Shown: positions 25,048 through 34,776, counted from the stretch's first letter. The stretch: DNA of 64,000 nucleotides from Hyphomonas sp. (GCF_013823385.1 NZ_PNMA01000002.1:124001-188000), one strand, 5' to 3'. Program-made: numbers and translations. The notes: generated by a model from the letters alone, not told the origin.

Positions 25048-26406
25048 ATGGGCCAACTGATTGGACGATGGATCCGCGGGGCGACACTCGCGCCGCTGGC
25101 ACTGCTCACGGCAGGCATTGCATATGCGCAGGAAGACGATGTGGCGGCACGTCTGGCCGCGCTGGAAGAAGCGGTGAGCGGCAGCGCCAGCGCTTATGTG
25201 GACAACAGCTACCTTTTCCTTATCGGGGGCCTGATCGTCATGTTCATGGCGGCCGGCTTCTGTATGCTGGAAGCAGGTCTCGTGCGGTCCAAGAACGCCG
25301 CCATGCAGGCCACCAAGAACGTCACCCTGTTCGCCGTCGCCGGCCTGATGTTCTGGGTTGTCGGCTACAACATGGCCTATCCGGGCGCCACCACGCTGAT
25401 GGGTCTCCTCGGCACCACGCCCGGCCCCTGGAGCGGCGGCGATCTCTCCGTCGAATCCGATGGCGGCTATGCCCCGGCGTCTGACTGGTTCTTCCAGATG
25501 GTGTTCGTCGCCACCGCGGCCTCGATCGTCTCGGGCACCGTGGCCGAGCGTATCAAGATCTGGCCCTTCCTGATCTTCACCGCAGTTCTGACCGCGTTCA
25601 TCTACCCGATCGTGGCCAGCTGGGAGTGGGGCGGCGGCTATCTCGACAGCGTATGGGGCTTCTCCGACTTTGCCGGCTCGACGCTGGTTCACTCCACCGG
25701 CGGCTGGGCAGCCCTCACCGGCGCGATCATCATCGGCGCCCGTAAAGGCAAGTATTCCGGCGGCCATGTGAACCCGATGCCGGGCTCCAACATCCCGCTC
25801 GCAGCCCTCGGCACCTTCATCCTGTGGTTCGGCTGGTTCGGCTTCAACGGCGCCTCGCAGCTTGCTGCCGGCACCGCCGCTGACATCAACTCGGTCGCCC
25901 AGATCTTCGCCAACACCAACATGGCTGCCGTCGGCGGCGTGCTGGCCGCGATGGTCACCACGGCGATCCTTTACAAGGGCAAACTCGACGCCACGATGAT
26001 CTTCAACGGCGCCATCGGCGGCCTCGTCTCGATCACGGCTGAGCCGCTGGCCCCGTCGATGGGTCTCTCGGTCCTGATCGGGGCTGTCGGGGGTGTCCTG
26101 GTCGTGGTCTCCGTGCCGCTGCTCGACAAGTTCAAGATCGACGACGTGGTCGGCGCCATCCCGGCTCACCTTGTCTGCGGCATCTGGGGCACGATGATTG
26201 TTCCGCTGTCCAATGGCGATGCGACCTATCTCGGCCAGCTCGTCGGCGTGGCTCTGACCGGCGTGTTCGTGGTCGTCGCCTCGGCCATCATCTGGCTGGC
26301 CCTCAAATTCACCCTCGGCGTCCGCCCGAGCGAGGAAGACGAGGAAATGGGTCTGGACCGGGCAGAAATCGGCCTGGAAGCCTATCCGGAATTCTCCAAC
26401 CGCTAA
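25048..26406 (+). CDS. amt: Ammonium transporter
   Basis: A 452-residue inner-membrane channel of the Amt/MEP/Rh family. The ATG at 25048 follows AAGGAGGGG. A cleavable-looking leader (LAPLALLTAGIAYAQ) is followed by a short helical stretch and then about eleven transmembrane segments from residue 52. The twin pore histidines are in LVHSTGGWAAL and PAHLVCGIWGT. LEAGLVRSKNAA is the family signature, and the AmtB-type cytosolic tail is short. No PII (glnK) gene is adjacent, which is unusual but not unknown. A strong terminator follows, so it is probably a single-gene transcript. Confidence 0.96.
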   Translation: MGQLIGRWIRGATLAPLALLTAGIAYAQEDDVAARLAALEEAVSGSASAYVDNSYLFLIGGLIVMFMAAGFCMLEAGLVRSKNAAMQATKNVTLFAVAGLMFWVVGYNMAYPGATTLMGLLGTTPGPWSGGDLSVESDGGYAPASDWFFQMVFVATAASIVSGTVAERIKIWPFLIFTAVLTAFIYPIVASWEWGGGYLDSVWGFSDFAGSTLVHSTGGWAALTGAIIIGARKGKYSGGHVNPMPGSNIPLAALGTFILWFGWFGFNGASQLAAGTAADINSVAQIFANTNMAAVGGVLAAMVTTAILYKGKLDATMIFNGAIGGLVSITAEPLAPSMGLSVLIGAVGGVLVVVSVPLLDKFKIDDVVGAIPAHLVCGIWGTMIVPLSNGDATYLGQLVGVALTGVFVVVASAIIWLALKFTLGVRPSEEDEEMGLDRAEIGLEAYPEFSNR

Positions 26407-26433
26407 TCAGGATAGAATTCCACAGACCTTTGG

Positions 26434-26462
26434 CCCCGGCGGAGCAATCCGCCGGGGTCTTT
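26434..26462 (+). terminator. Rho-independent terminator after amt
   Basis: CCCCGGCGGA, loop GCAA, TCCGCCGGGG: a perfect 10-bp stem followed by TCTTT. Confidence 0.9.
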
Positions 26463-26555
26463 CACATTCCACTCTCCGGCGTAACCCCCGCGCGAATTGC
26501 AGATTCTTTCAAATTTCAGCCGATCCGTTTGCAGGGCGTTAAGCCTAACGGGGCC

Positions 26556-29105
26556 ATGGTGAAGACCCGCACCAGAGTCCAATACGGAGCGTCCTCCCCG
26601 ATGACAGATTACGCCAGCCGCGATTCAGAACTCCGCACGGTGAGTGACCCCGTCTGGAGAATTCTGACAGGCGCTGCCGCCTTTGGCGCAGGGGTCTTCG
26701 TGTGCGGAGCCGTGGGCTCCTACACGCCCACCGATCCCAGCTGGAATGCGGCCACAGGCGCTGCCGTGCAGAACCTGTTCGGCTCCAGCGGGGCTGTCTT
26801 CGCAGATCTTGCCCGCCAGACGCTCGGCTGGTCGGGCTGGATTGCCGGCCTTGCCCTGATGATCGGCGGCGCGATGCGCGCTGTGCTCGTCGGCAAGCCG
26901 CGTGTGCGCCGCTGGGTGATGGGGGCTATCTCGGTGCCGCTTTCGGCGGCCTGCTTTGCCTCCTGGCCCGTGCCGGAATCCTGGCCGCTCAGCGCCGGTC
27001 TCGGCGGCATGCTGGGCGATGGCCTGTTCAATCTCACCGTCCTGCCCTTCCGCGTGCTGATGCTGCCCTCTCCGCAGGTCTGGGCCGGGCTCCTGATGGG
27101 CGGCCTTGCCCTCTGGACCGCGCTTTCCGCCCTCGGCTTCGGCCGCCGCGACGCCCAGCTGCTTCAGGAAACCGCCACCCGCGGTGGCCGCCATGCTGCC
27201 CTTCAGGCGCGCGGGGCAGGGGATATGCTGCTGCGCATCGGCCAGAAGCTTGTCACCCGCGAACCCGCCCTGCCGCACGACACGGCCGCTCCCGCCGCCC
27301 CGCGCGAAGAACGCACCCTCATCATCAAGTCGGACGAGGATTACGTCCCCACCTCGCGCTATCTGCGCGATCTCGATGACGAAGACGAAGACTACGCCCG
27401 CAACGAGGACGACGAGCGTTGGGACGATGAAGACGACGAGGACGGCTATGAAGCCGCCAATGACGAGGATGAAGACGCCGCTCGTCCGCCGCGCTTCACC
27501 TTCTCCAAGCCTGTCCAGGCGCCGCGCTCGGCTTCCGTGCCGAAAGTCGCCCAGCCCGAGCGCCGCCGCGCCGCCGCCACGCGCCTGCCGCCGATCGACC
27601 TCTTGCAGGAACCCGAGGAGCGCCGCGAGACCATTGATGAGGAAGCCCTCATCGCCAAGGCCGCGCGCCTTTCCGAAGTTCTCAAGGAATTCGGCATCCG
27701 TGGCCGGATCAAGGAAGTGCGCCCCGGCCCGGTGATCACCCTGTTCGAGATGGAACCGGCGCCCGGCGTGAAATCTTCCCGCGTCATCTCCCTGGCAGAC
27801 GACATCGCCCGTTCGATGAGCGCTGTCTCCGCCCGTGTCGCGGTCGTGCCCGGCAAGAACGCCATCGGCATCGAGCTGCCCAACGAGGAACGCGACACGG
27901 TCTGGCTGCGCTCGCTGCTCCAGTCGGACGCCTATGCCGGCAGCCGCTCCAGCCTGCCCATGGCACTGGGTGAAGACATTGGCGGCCTGCCCACCGTGGT
28001 TGACCTCGCCAAGATGCCCCACCTCCTGATCGCCGGCACCACCGGCTCGGGCAAGTCGGTCGGCGTCAACGCCATGATCCTGTCACTGCTCTACCGGCAT
28101 ACGCCCGAACAGTGCCGCTTCATCATGATCGACCCGAAGAAGCTCGAACTCTCCGTGTACGAAGGCATCCCGCACCTGCTGGCGCCGGTCGTCACCGAAG
28201 CCGACAAGGCCGTCAACGCGCTCAAATGGACCGTGCGCGAGATGGAAAGCCGCTACGAGCTGATGTCGAAAGCCGGCGTGCGGAATCTTGCCGGCTATAA
28301 CGAGAAGGCCGCGAAGTATCGCGCCGCCGGCGAAGAGATGACCCGCAAGGTCCAGACCGCTTTCGATGATCGCGGCAAGCCGGTCTATGAAACCGAAGTC
28401 CTGCCTGTGGACCATATCCCCAACATTGTCGTCGTCATCGACGAGATGGCAGACCTGATGCTGGTTGCCGGCAAGGAAGTGGAAAGCTGCGTCCAGCGTC
28501 TCGCCCAGATGGCGCGGGCCGCCGGTATCCACCTGATCACCGCCACCCAGCGTCCGTCCGTGGACGTCATCACCGGCACGATCAAGGCGAACTTCCCGAC
28601 GCGCATCTCCTATATGGTCACCAACAAGGTCGACAGCCGCACCATCCTCAACGAACAGGGTGCCGAGCAGCTCCTCGGCATGGGCGACCTCTTGTACCAG
28701 GCCCCCGGCAAGAAATCCCAGCGTCTGCATGGCCCCTTCGTGGCCGATGAGGATGTGGGCGCGGTGGCCGACTGGCTGCGCGAGCAGGGCGAGCCTGATT
28801 ATGTGATGGACATCCTCGAGGCGCCGGACGATGGCTCCACCGGCTCGGCCGTGATGGACGCCATCCTCGGCACCGGCGGCGGCGGCGATGATGATGAAGG
28901 CCTCTTCTCCCAGGCCGTCCAGATCGTCGTCCGCGACCAGCGCGCCTCCACCTCCTATCTCCAGCGCCGTCTGAAGGTGGGCTATAACAAGGCTGCCGGT
29001 CTGATTGACCGCCTCGAAGAAGAAGGCGTCATCTCCGCCCCCAACCATGCCGGCAAGCGCGAAGTCCTCGCCGGCGGCGGCAACGGCAAGGCCAGCGCCG
29101 CTTAA
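26556..29105 (+). CDS. ftsK: DNA translocase FtsK
   Basis: Septum-anchored motor that pumps chromosome ends through the closing division site. From the ATG at 26556 it has 849 residues; MTDYASRD at 26601 is an alternative start. An open frame to 26430 overlaps the amt terminator and is rejected. N-terminal membrane domain (about four segments to residue ~190). A linker is rich in Asp/Glu (27342-27480). Alpha/beta motor: GPVITLFEMEPAPGVKSSRV, Walker A GTTGSGKSVGVN, Walker B VVVIDEMADLM. Gamma winged-helix: LQRRLKVGYNKAAGLIDRLE. Essential cell-division and segregation gene. Confidence 0.96.
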   Translation: MVKTRTRVQYGASSPMTDYASRDSELRTVSDPVWRILTGAAAFGAGVFVCGAVGSYTPTDPSWNAATGAAVQNLFGSSGAVFADLARQTLGWSGWIAGLALMIGGAMRAVLVGKPRVRRWVMGAISVPLSAACFASWPVPESWPLSAGLGGMLGDGLFNLTVLPFRVLMLPSPQVWAGLLMGGLALWTALSALGFGRRDAQLLQETATRGGRHAALQARGAGDMLLRIGQKLVTREPALPHDTAAPAAPREERTLIIKSDEDYVPTSRYLRDLDDEDEDYARNEDDERWDDEDDEDGYEAANDEDEDAARPPRFTFSKPVQAPRSASVPKVAQPERRRAAATRLPPIDLLQEPEERRETIDEEALIAKAARLSEVLKEFGIRGRIKEVRPGPVITLFEMEPAPGVKSSRVISLADDIARSMSAVSARVAVVPGKNAIGIELPNEERDTVWLRSLLQSDAYAGSRSSLPMALGEDIGGLPTVVDLAKMPHLLIAGTTGSGKSVGVNAMILSLLYRHTPEQCRFIMIDPKKLELSVYEGIPHLLAPVVTEADKAVNALKWTVREMESRYELMSKAGVRNLAGYNEKAAKYRAAGEEMTRKVQTAFDDRGKPVYETEVLPVDHIPNIVVVIDEMADLMLVAGKEVESCVQRLAQMARAAGIHLITATQRPSVDVITGTIKANFPTRISYMVTNKVDSRTILNEQGAEQLLGMGDLLYQAPGKKSQRLHGPFVADEDVGAVADWLREQGEPDYVMDILEAPDDGSTGSAVMDAILGTGGGGDDDEGLFSQAVQIVVRDQRASTSYLQRRLKVGYNKAAGLIDRLEEEGVISAPNHAGKREVLAGGGNGKASAA

Positions 29106-29128
29106 CTCCCGATCTCTCCAGCCATGGT

Positions 29129-29301
29129 GGGGCCCCGCAAAGGGGCGGCCCCGGCCTTCCGAAGAAGAGGGCGGGGCCATCCCTTTTCTGGATTGTTTAG
29201 TCCAGTGCCCGGCTCATGATCGGAAGAAACGCCCTCTTTCCCCTCTCCCTCTGGGAGAGGAGGGGCCCGCGCCCAAAGGGCGTGGGAGGTGAGGGCTCAC
29301 C
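29129..29301. repeat. Cluster of short palindromes between ftsK and the aldo/keto reductase
   Basis: Four adjacent hairpins: GGGGCC/GGCCCC (29129-29152), CCTCTCCC-TCT-GGGAGAGG (29242-29260), CGCCC-AAA-GGGCG (29270-29282) and GGTGAG-GG-CTCACC (29288-29301). The genes converge here, so they may act as bidirectional terminators. The CCTCTCCC element has the look of a dispersed REP-like unit. No T-runs. Confidence 0.55.
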
Positions 29302-30313
29302 CCATCGGATAGAGAATCTCCCGCGAGACCTTGTCACACGCCTTCATCACATCTTCCGGCAACACAAGATCGGCCGCCGCCAGAATATCCGCCAGCTGAT
29401 CAAAGCGCGACGCCCCCACAATCGTGGACGCCACAAAGCTGTGCTGCTTCGACCAGGCTGTCGCCAGTGTCACCGGGCTCATGCCGGCCTGTTTGGCAAT
29501 CTCCATATAGCGCGCCGTGGCCGCCAGGGTTTTCTCATTAATGAAGCGCTGCGTCATCGCCGTATGGCGCCCGCCCTTGTTGGCATAGGCGGAAAAGCGC
29601 GCGCCTTCGGGGAACGCCCCGCCCTGATACTTGCCAGAGAGCACGCCGCCGCCCAGGGGCGAATAGGGGATAAGGCTCACCCCCTCGCGATCACAGATCT
29701 TGGAAAGGGCGTCCTCGAAGCGGCGATTGTTCAGCGAGAAATTGTTCTGGATCGTCTGATACCGGACCGTGCCCAGCCGGTTGGAGGTCTCGATGGACTT
29801 CATCAGCCCCCAGGCGTCTTCATTGGAACAGCCCACGATGCGCACATAGCCTTCGCGCACGAGGTCATCGAGGGTTTCCATTGTCTCGTCGAAACCGGTG
29901 CCATGGTCGGGCCAGTGGGTCTGGTAAAGGTCGATATAGTCGGTCTGCAGCCGGGTCAGGCTCGCCTCCACCGCGCGGCGGATATTGTGCCGGTCCAGCG
30001 CCGTCATGCCCGCGCGCTGCGATCCCTTGATCCAGCCATGCGATGGCCCGCACACTTTCGTGGCCAGGATGATCGCGTCCCGGTCCTTGGTCTTCATCCA
30101 GCGCCCGAAGATTTCCTCGGTCAGCCCGCCATATTTGAGGTCGGGCGGCACCGGATAGTTTTCGGCGGTGTCGAAGAAGTTGATCCCGGCGTCCAGGCTT
30201 GCGTCCAGAATGCGGAAGGCTTCCTTCTCGTCGGTCTGGGTTCCGAAGGTCATCGTCCCCATGCAGATGTCAGAGACATAGATAGCACTTTTGCCGAGGC
30301 GGCGGTGTTGCAT
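29297..30313 (-). CDS. Aldo/keto reductase
   Basis: A 338-residue NADPH-dependent oxidoreductase of the AKR superfamily (Tas/YghZ-like). The start MQHRRLGKSAIYVSDICMGT matches the family N-terminus; the frame upstream to 30367 is not family-like. The catalytic tetrad is visible as D in FFDTAENY, Y in ENYPVPP, K in IILATKVCGP, and H in LYQTHWPDHGTG. NADP-binding motifs include SLIPYSPLGGGVLSGKY and IVGASRFDQL. Substrate unknown. Confidence 0.93.
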   Translation of the reverse strand: MQHRRLGKSAIYVSDICMGTMTFGTQTDEKEAFRILDASLDAGINFFDTAENYPVPPDLKYGGLTEEIFGRWMKTKDRDAIILATKVCGPSHGWIKGSQRAGMTALDRHNIRRAVEASLTRLQTDYIDLYQTHWPDHGTGFDETMETLDDLVREGYVRIVGCSNEDAWGLMKSIETSNRLGTVRYQTIQNNFSLNNRRFEDALSKICDREGVSLIPYSPLGGGVLSGKYQGGAFPEGARFSAYANKGGRHTAMTQRFINEKTLAATARYMEIAKQAGMSPVTLATAWSKQHSFVASTIVGASRFDQLADILAAADLVLPEDVMKACDKVSREILYPMG

Positions 30314-30374
30314 GGCGTTTGCTCCCATAAGGCTTGTCGCTGCCCACCCTAGCGCCGCCTGCGCCAAGCGCCAG

Positions 30375-32009
30375 TCATCCCGGCCCGCGCTCTCCCCGCG
30401 TCAGGCAGCCTTCAGCCTCCAATATGTCCAGCGCCGGCTTTAGGCCGGCCTGATACCGCCGCCAGCGGCCAAGGGCGGAAGTATACAGCGGCTCGCGCAC
30501 CTGCGCCGAAGAGGCGGTTGCCACCGGCGCAGCATTCTCGTGGAACGCAAGGCAGCCCGCCTCGAAGGGCAGGCCGCAGAACGCCAGAAGGCGCCGGGTC
30601 TCTGCTTCCTGAGCGGTCACCACCTGTTCGTAGTGCACGACCGTGAAACGCCCCGGCGGCAACACCTCTTCATAGCGCCGCACCAGCCGGTCAAACCCGG
30701 CATAATAGCGGGCCGTGTCCTCCAGCGTGTAGGCATAGTTGTAATAGGAGAAGCTGGTGGCAAACATCTGCCGGTAGTTCGATAGCACTGTGTCTGCCGG
30801 ATGCCGCCGCAGGCAGATCACCCGCGCGCCCGGCAGCGCCGCCAGGATCACCGGTGCCAGCAGGATATTGAGTGGCATCTTGTCGGTGAACATCCCGGCA
30901 AGGCCCAGCGAGGTGCGCACGCTGTCCAGATAGGCTGCTCCGAGGACGGAGAGATCAAGGCTGCCCGCCGCCGCCAGCGTCTCCGGGTCCAGCACCAGAT
31001 TGGAGGGCGTCTTCGCCTGCCGCTTCAGGCAGAGCGCAAAGTCTGAAAGCTCCCCTGCCGGGGTGACGGCGCTGTGGCTTGTCAGGATGCGGTCCACCAG
31101 CGTTGTGCCCGTCCGGGGCATCCCGCAGATGAAGACCGCGCCGTCGCCGGCCGGGGCAGGGGATACAGGCAAGGCTTCTGCCAGCGCGCCGGCAGCAGCG
31201 AACAGGGCCTTGTCCCGCTCCGGGTCGTGCCGGATCAGGCGGCGCTTGCCCGCCTTGGCGCGGGAGAGCCAGGCAAGGGCTTCTTCCGGCTGTTTCAGAT
31301 CCTCATGCGCCTTGGCCAGCGCGTGACCGATGCGCAAGGCTGCATCAGCCTCCTGCGCGTGGCGCGCAAACATCGCTTCCAGCGCGGCGATGTGATTGTC
31401 CTCTGCCGTCTGACGGGTGATCTGCACCAGAGACGGCAGGCCGCGCGTATCGCCGGGATCGGCGGCGGCGCAGCTCCGGTAGGCGTCCCGCGCCCGCGCC
31501 AGGTCTCCGGCAAACTGCAGCGCGGCGGCATGGTTATACTGATAGTTCGCATTCCCCGGCTCTGCTTCGGTCGCCGCCGCATAGAACGGCAGGGCTTCGC
31601 CATGCAGGCCGGCCCGGCTCATCACCACGCCAATCGTGTCACACGTGTAGGCGTCCTGGGGGCCCAGCGCTGCCGCCGCCCGGATGGCGGTCACCGCGTC
31701 GCTGCGCCGGCTCAGCGCCAGAAGGCAGCGCGCCTGCTGGGCCAGGGCGCCGGCATGGGCCGGATCGAGGCGCGCAGCCGCCGCGAAGAGTTCTTCCGCC
31801 TTGCCGGTATTGCCATGGTCCAGCGCCAGCTGGCCGAGCAGGTAATAGGCCTGCGCCGTCCCCGGCGCTTCCTTCAGCACCGCCAGGCACAGGGCATGGG
31901 CCTCCTGATAGGCCCGCGCCCGCAACAGACGCGCCGCTTCTGCCAGCTTCGGCCCGGTCAAACTTGGGTCTGAAAACGTCTTCTGCAGGGCAAGTCTCTC
32001 CGGCTGCAT
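30375..32009 (-). CDS. TPR-repeat sulfotransferase
   Basis: A 544-residue cytosolic fusion. Residues 20-250 hold tetratricopeptide-like helical repeats (AYYLLGQLALDHGNTGKAEE, LFAAAARLDPAHAGALA and others). Residues 290-540 are a sulfotransferase domain with the 5'-phosphosulfate loop ICGMPRTGTTLVDRIL and the 3'-phosphate motif RRHPADTVLSNYRQMF. The start MQPERLALQKTF is used; the long upstream frame to 32183 runs through the promoter region. The acceptor is unknown. It is divergent from a TonB-dependent receptor, a pairing that recurs in sphingomonads and Caulobacterales by my recollection. Confidence 0.85.
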   Translation of the reverse strand: MQPERLALQKTFSDPSLTGPKLAEAARLLRARAYQEAHALCLAVLKEAPGTAQAYYLLGQLALDHGNTGKAEELFAAAARLDPAHAGALAQQARCLLALSRRSDAVTAIRAAAALGPQDAYTCDTIGVVMSRAGLHGEALPFYAAATEAEPGNANYQYNHAAALQFAGDLARARDAYRSCAAADPGDTRGLPSLVQITRQTAEDNHIAALEAMFARHAQEADAALRIGHALAKAHEDLKQPEEALAWLSRAKAGKRRLIRHDPERDKALFAAAGALAEALPVSPAPAGDGAVFICGMPRTGTTLVDRILTSHSAVTPAGELSDFALCLKRQAKTPSNLVLDPETLAAAGSLDLSVLGAAYLDSVRTSLGLAGMFTDKMPLNILLAPVILAALPGARVICLRRHPADTVLSNYRQMFATSFSYYNYAYTLEDTARYYAGFDRLVRRYEEVLPPGRFTVVHYEQVVTAQEAETRRLLAFCGLPFEAGCLAFHENAAPVATASSAQVREPLYTSALGRWRRYQAGLKPALDILEAEGCLTRGERGPG

Positions 32010-32152
32010 CAGAATTGAGCATGCCCGATGCACTTTGCTGCAGCCGGGCGAAAAATCAAACCGGCCTTTGCCGCGCCTCTTGCTGCAGGCTGGGACTGCA
32101 CAGCTTCTGGTCAGGTCGAGGGGACGTTTAACGACATCGCAGAGGTACACAT
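32010..32152. promoter_or_regulatory. Divergent promoter region of the sulfotransferase and TonB receptor genes
   Basis: This 143-base spacer holds both promoters. TTGCTGCAG occurs twice as a direct repeat (32035-32043 and 32080-32088), each followed by a C/G-rich CTGGG-like sequence. Their 45-base spacing suggests a shared regulator, but no factor is known. Confidence 0.4.
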
Positions 32153-34648
32153 ATGATCCGGAAATACCTGCTCCTGTCCGCAAGTGCTGCGGTGCTGGCC
32201 AGTGGATTGCCCTTGTTAGCCCAAGCCCAGGAGGCCGCCGATAGCGAGCTCCGTGTAGAGGCGGTGACGGTGACCGCCACCCGCCGCGCCGAAAGCGTGC
32301 AGGACATCCCCATCAACATTTCCGCCATCGGGGATCAGCAGATCGCGGAGCAGGGGTTTGATGAACTTGCCGACATGCTGGCTTATGTGCCCGGCATCAA
32401 CGTGGTTGACCGGGGCGGGCGCCAGGGCAACCCGCTGATCGTGCGCGGATTGAATGCCGATGGCCTCGGCTCGGGCGATGGCAACAATAATGGCGGCGGC
32501 ACGGTTGCCACCTATATCGGCGAGATTCCCGTCTATCTGGATCTGAAGCTCAATGACCTGGAGCGGGTGGAGGTTCTGCTTGGCCCTCAGGGCACCCTCT
32601 ACGGCGCAGGCACCCTCGGCGGCGCCATCCGCTACATCCCGAAGAAGCCCGACTTTTCGGGCGATACGCTCGACGTGCGCACGGAAGTCTATCAGTATTC
32701 GGAAGCTGACGACCTCTCCTATGATGCCGGCTTCACCATCAACAAGGCGCTCGCGCCAAACTTCGCCCTCCGCGCGTCGATCGATTACGAGAATGATTCC
32801 GGCTTCATCGACTATCCCTATGTCGTGCGTGAGATCGGTGTCTCCAATCCGGACCCGGATTTCACAAACCCTGCAGATGTTGCCGCAAACCTCCGCCGCA
32901 TCACCGACGCCGACAGCGAGGAAACCCTCTCTGCCCGCGTCGCGGCCCGGTGGGAGCCGCTGCCCTGGCTTGATACGACGCTCACCTATTATCTGCAGAA
33001 GTCCGATATCGGCGGCCGCCGCGGCTCCAGTGCCCGCTCCACTGTTCCGGCAGGGGACTATGAACTCGCCAAGCGGGTGGAAGAGCCCAACGAGATCACC
33101 AACCAGCTTCTGGCGCTGGAAATGGTCGCAGACCTCGGCTTTGCAGAGCTCACTTCGGCCACCGGCTATTCCCGCTTCAACGACAACGGCCAGCGCGATC
33201 AGACCGATCTGCTGATCACGCTGGAATACAGCTATGAAGCCTTCCCCACCTTCACGTCCTTTACTCAGGAAAAGGGCCGGGAAAGCCGGATCAACCAGGA
33301 ACTCCGCCTTGTATCGACCACGGAGGGTCCGCTGAGCTGGATCGTGGGGGCGTTCTACAACCAGTTTGAAGGCGCCGGCTATTCGGCCGAATACACGCCC
33401 GGCTATGCCGCCTTCGCCGGCTTCAATCGCCCGGACGACCTTGAATACTTCTCCCAGTCCTTCTCCAAGCTCGAAGAGTCGGCCTTCTTTGGCGAGCTTA
33501 GCTACGACATCACAGACAGATGGTCCGTCACCGTAGGCGGACGATATTACCAGTATGACCTTGAATCCTTCAGCGATGTCGATTTCCCGCTGTTTGATCC
33601 GGGCTTTGCCCGGGTCGGGGTCAGCGCCCTGGAATCCAGCCTGCGCTCGGACTTTGCCGCCGGCAGCCCGAACGGAACTGAGCGCACCAGCCAGTCGGAT
33701 GAAGGCACGCTCTTCAAGTTCAACACATCCTACAAGCTGACCGACGATATTCTGGGCTATTTCACCGTCTCGGAAGGCTACCGCATCGGGAACCAGAACG
33801 GCATTGCGGTCTGCCCGGATTATGACCCCACCAATACCCAGCAGGGCGCCTGCGCGCTGCTGCCGGGCCAGCAATACGGGCCGGGCGCCGGAGACATCTC
33901 CACACGGGATGAAAGCCAGTACCTGCCCGACAAGACGATCAATTACGAGCTTGGCTTCAAATCGACGCTCGCCGGTGGCCGCGTCACGCTCAACGGCGCG
34001 ATCTACTATATCGAGTGGAAAGACCCGCAGCTGACTTCGGCCACCATCAATGCGTCCATCCCGATCACGGTGAACGCCGAAGGCGCCGAAACCAAGGGTA
34101 TTGAACTGTCGGGCAACTGGCGGGTCACCGAGGCCTTGTCCGTGCGCGGCAGCTACAGCCATTCGGAAGCCTCGCTCACCGCGCTCGCGCCGGGCCTTGT
34201 GGGCACCATTTCGCCGCCGGGCTTCAGCACGATCCTTCTCGACGGCCAGGACGGAGACCGGCTGCCGGGCTCTCCGGAAGACCAGTTCTCGATCTTCGGC
34301 TCCTATGTCTACCCGCTGCCTTCAGGGCGCACGCTGACCTTCAATGGCGGCTATTCCTGGCAGGGCGATGTGCTCAGCCGTACCGGCGGGCGCGGCGGCG
34401 GGCTGACGCTGGACAGCTATGGCGTGGCCAATGCCTCGGCGGTCTATGATGCCGGCAAATGGCAGGCGACCCTCTTCGTCAACAACCTGTTCGACGAGTA
34501 TTATGAGACCGGTGTTGTTTCCACGCCGCTCTCCAACCAGATCGTGGCGGATGACAACGGAGACCCGGTCTATATCCGCTCCTTCTACACCTATGTCGGC
34601 GCGCCGCGCGCGATCGGCATCCGGGCCAGCTACAAGTTCGGCCAATAG
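32153..34648 (+). CDS. TonB-dependent outer-membrane receptor
   Basis: An 831-residue outer-membrane transporter. Signal peptide MIRKYLLLSASAAVLASGLP (cleaved near AQA-Q), a TonB-box-like VEAVTVTATRR, then the plug domain (DIPINISAIGDQQIAEQGFD, PLIVRGLNADG). The 22-strand barrel carries many aromatic pairs and ends in GIRASYKFGQ. It lacks FecA/PupA-type extra N-terminal signalling residues. The ligand is unknown; the divergent sulfotransferase hints at a sulfated or carbohydrate substrate, but that is speculation. A strong terminator follows. Confidence 0.93.
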   Translation: MIRKYLLLSASAAVLASGLPLLAQAQEAADSELRVEAVTVTATRRAESVQDIPINISAIGDQQIAEQGFDELADMLAYVPGINVVDRGGRQGNPLIVRGLNADGLGSGDGNNNGGGTVATYIGEIPVYLDLKLNDLERVEVLLGPQGTLYGAGTLGGAIRYIPKKPDFSGDTLDVRTEVYQYSEADDLSYDAGFTINKALAPNFALRASIDYENDSGFIDYPYVVREIGVSNPDPDFTNPADVAANLRRITDADSEETLSARVAARWEPLPWLDTTLTYYLQKSDIGGRRGSSARSTVPAGDYELAKRVEEPNEITNQLLALEMVADLGFAELTSATGYSRFNDNGQRDQTDLLITLEYSYEAFPTFTSFTQEKGRESRINQELRLVSTTEGPLSWIVGAFYNQFEGAGYSAEYTPGYAAFAGFNRPDDLEYFSQSFSKLEESAFFGELSYDITDRWSVTVGGRYYQYDLESFSDVDFPLFDPGFARVGVSALESSLRSDFAAGSPNGTERTSQSDEGTLFKFNTSYKLTDDILGYFTVSEGYRIGNQNGIAVCPDYDPTNTQQGACALLPGQQYGPGAGDISTRDESQYLPDKTINYELGFKSTLAGGRVTLNGAIYYIEWKDPQLTSATINASIPITVNAEGAETKGIELSGNWRVTEALSVRGSYSHSEASLTALAPGLVGTISPPGFSTILLDGQDGDRLPGSPEDQFSIFGSYVYPLPSGRTLTFNGGYSWQGDVLSRTGGRGGGLTLDSYGVANASAVYDAGKWQATLFVNNLFDEYYETGVVSTPLSNQIVADDNGDPVYIRSFYTYVGAPRAIGIRASYKFGQ

Positions 34649-34671
34649 GGGCAGGGCAGGAAACCTGACGG

Positions 34672-34699
34672 AAAGCCGCGCCGGAAGGCGCGGTTTTCT
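34672..34699 (+). terminator. Rho-independent terminator after the TonB receptor
   Basis: CCGCGCC (34676-34682), loop GGAA, GGCGCGG (34687-34693), then TTTTCTC. A run of A's precedes the stem. Confidence 0.85.
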
Positions 34700-34776
34700 C
34701 CATTGAATTTCGCTCCATGGCGGTTGAGCAAAATCCGGGTGGCGGAAGGGTGCGGCCGGGCCTATAGCACGCCGCC

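Noticed and set aside
26430-26555. Upstream extension of ftsK
   Set aside because: The open frame passes through the amt terminator stem; the membrane domain begins after 26601.
32216-34162. Minus-strand 648-codon frame opposite the TonB receptor
   Set aside because: Antisense shadow of the receptor with no domain resemblance.
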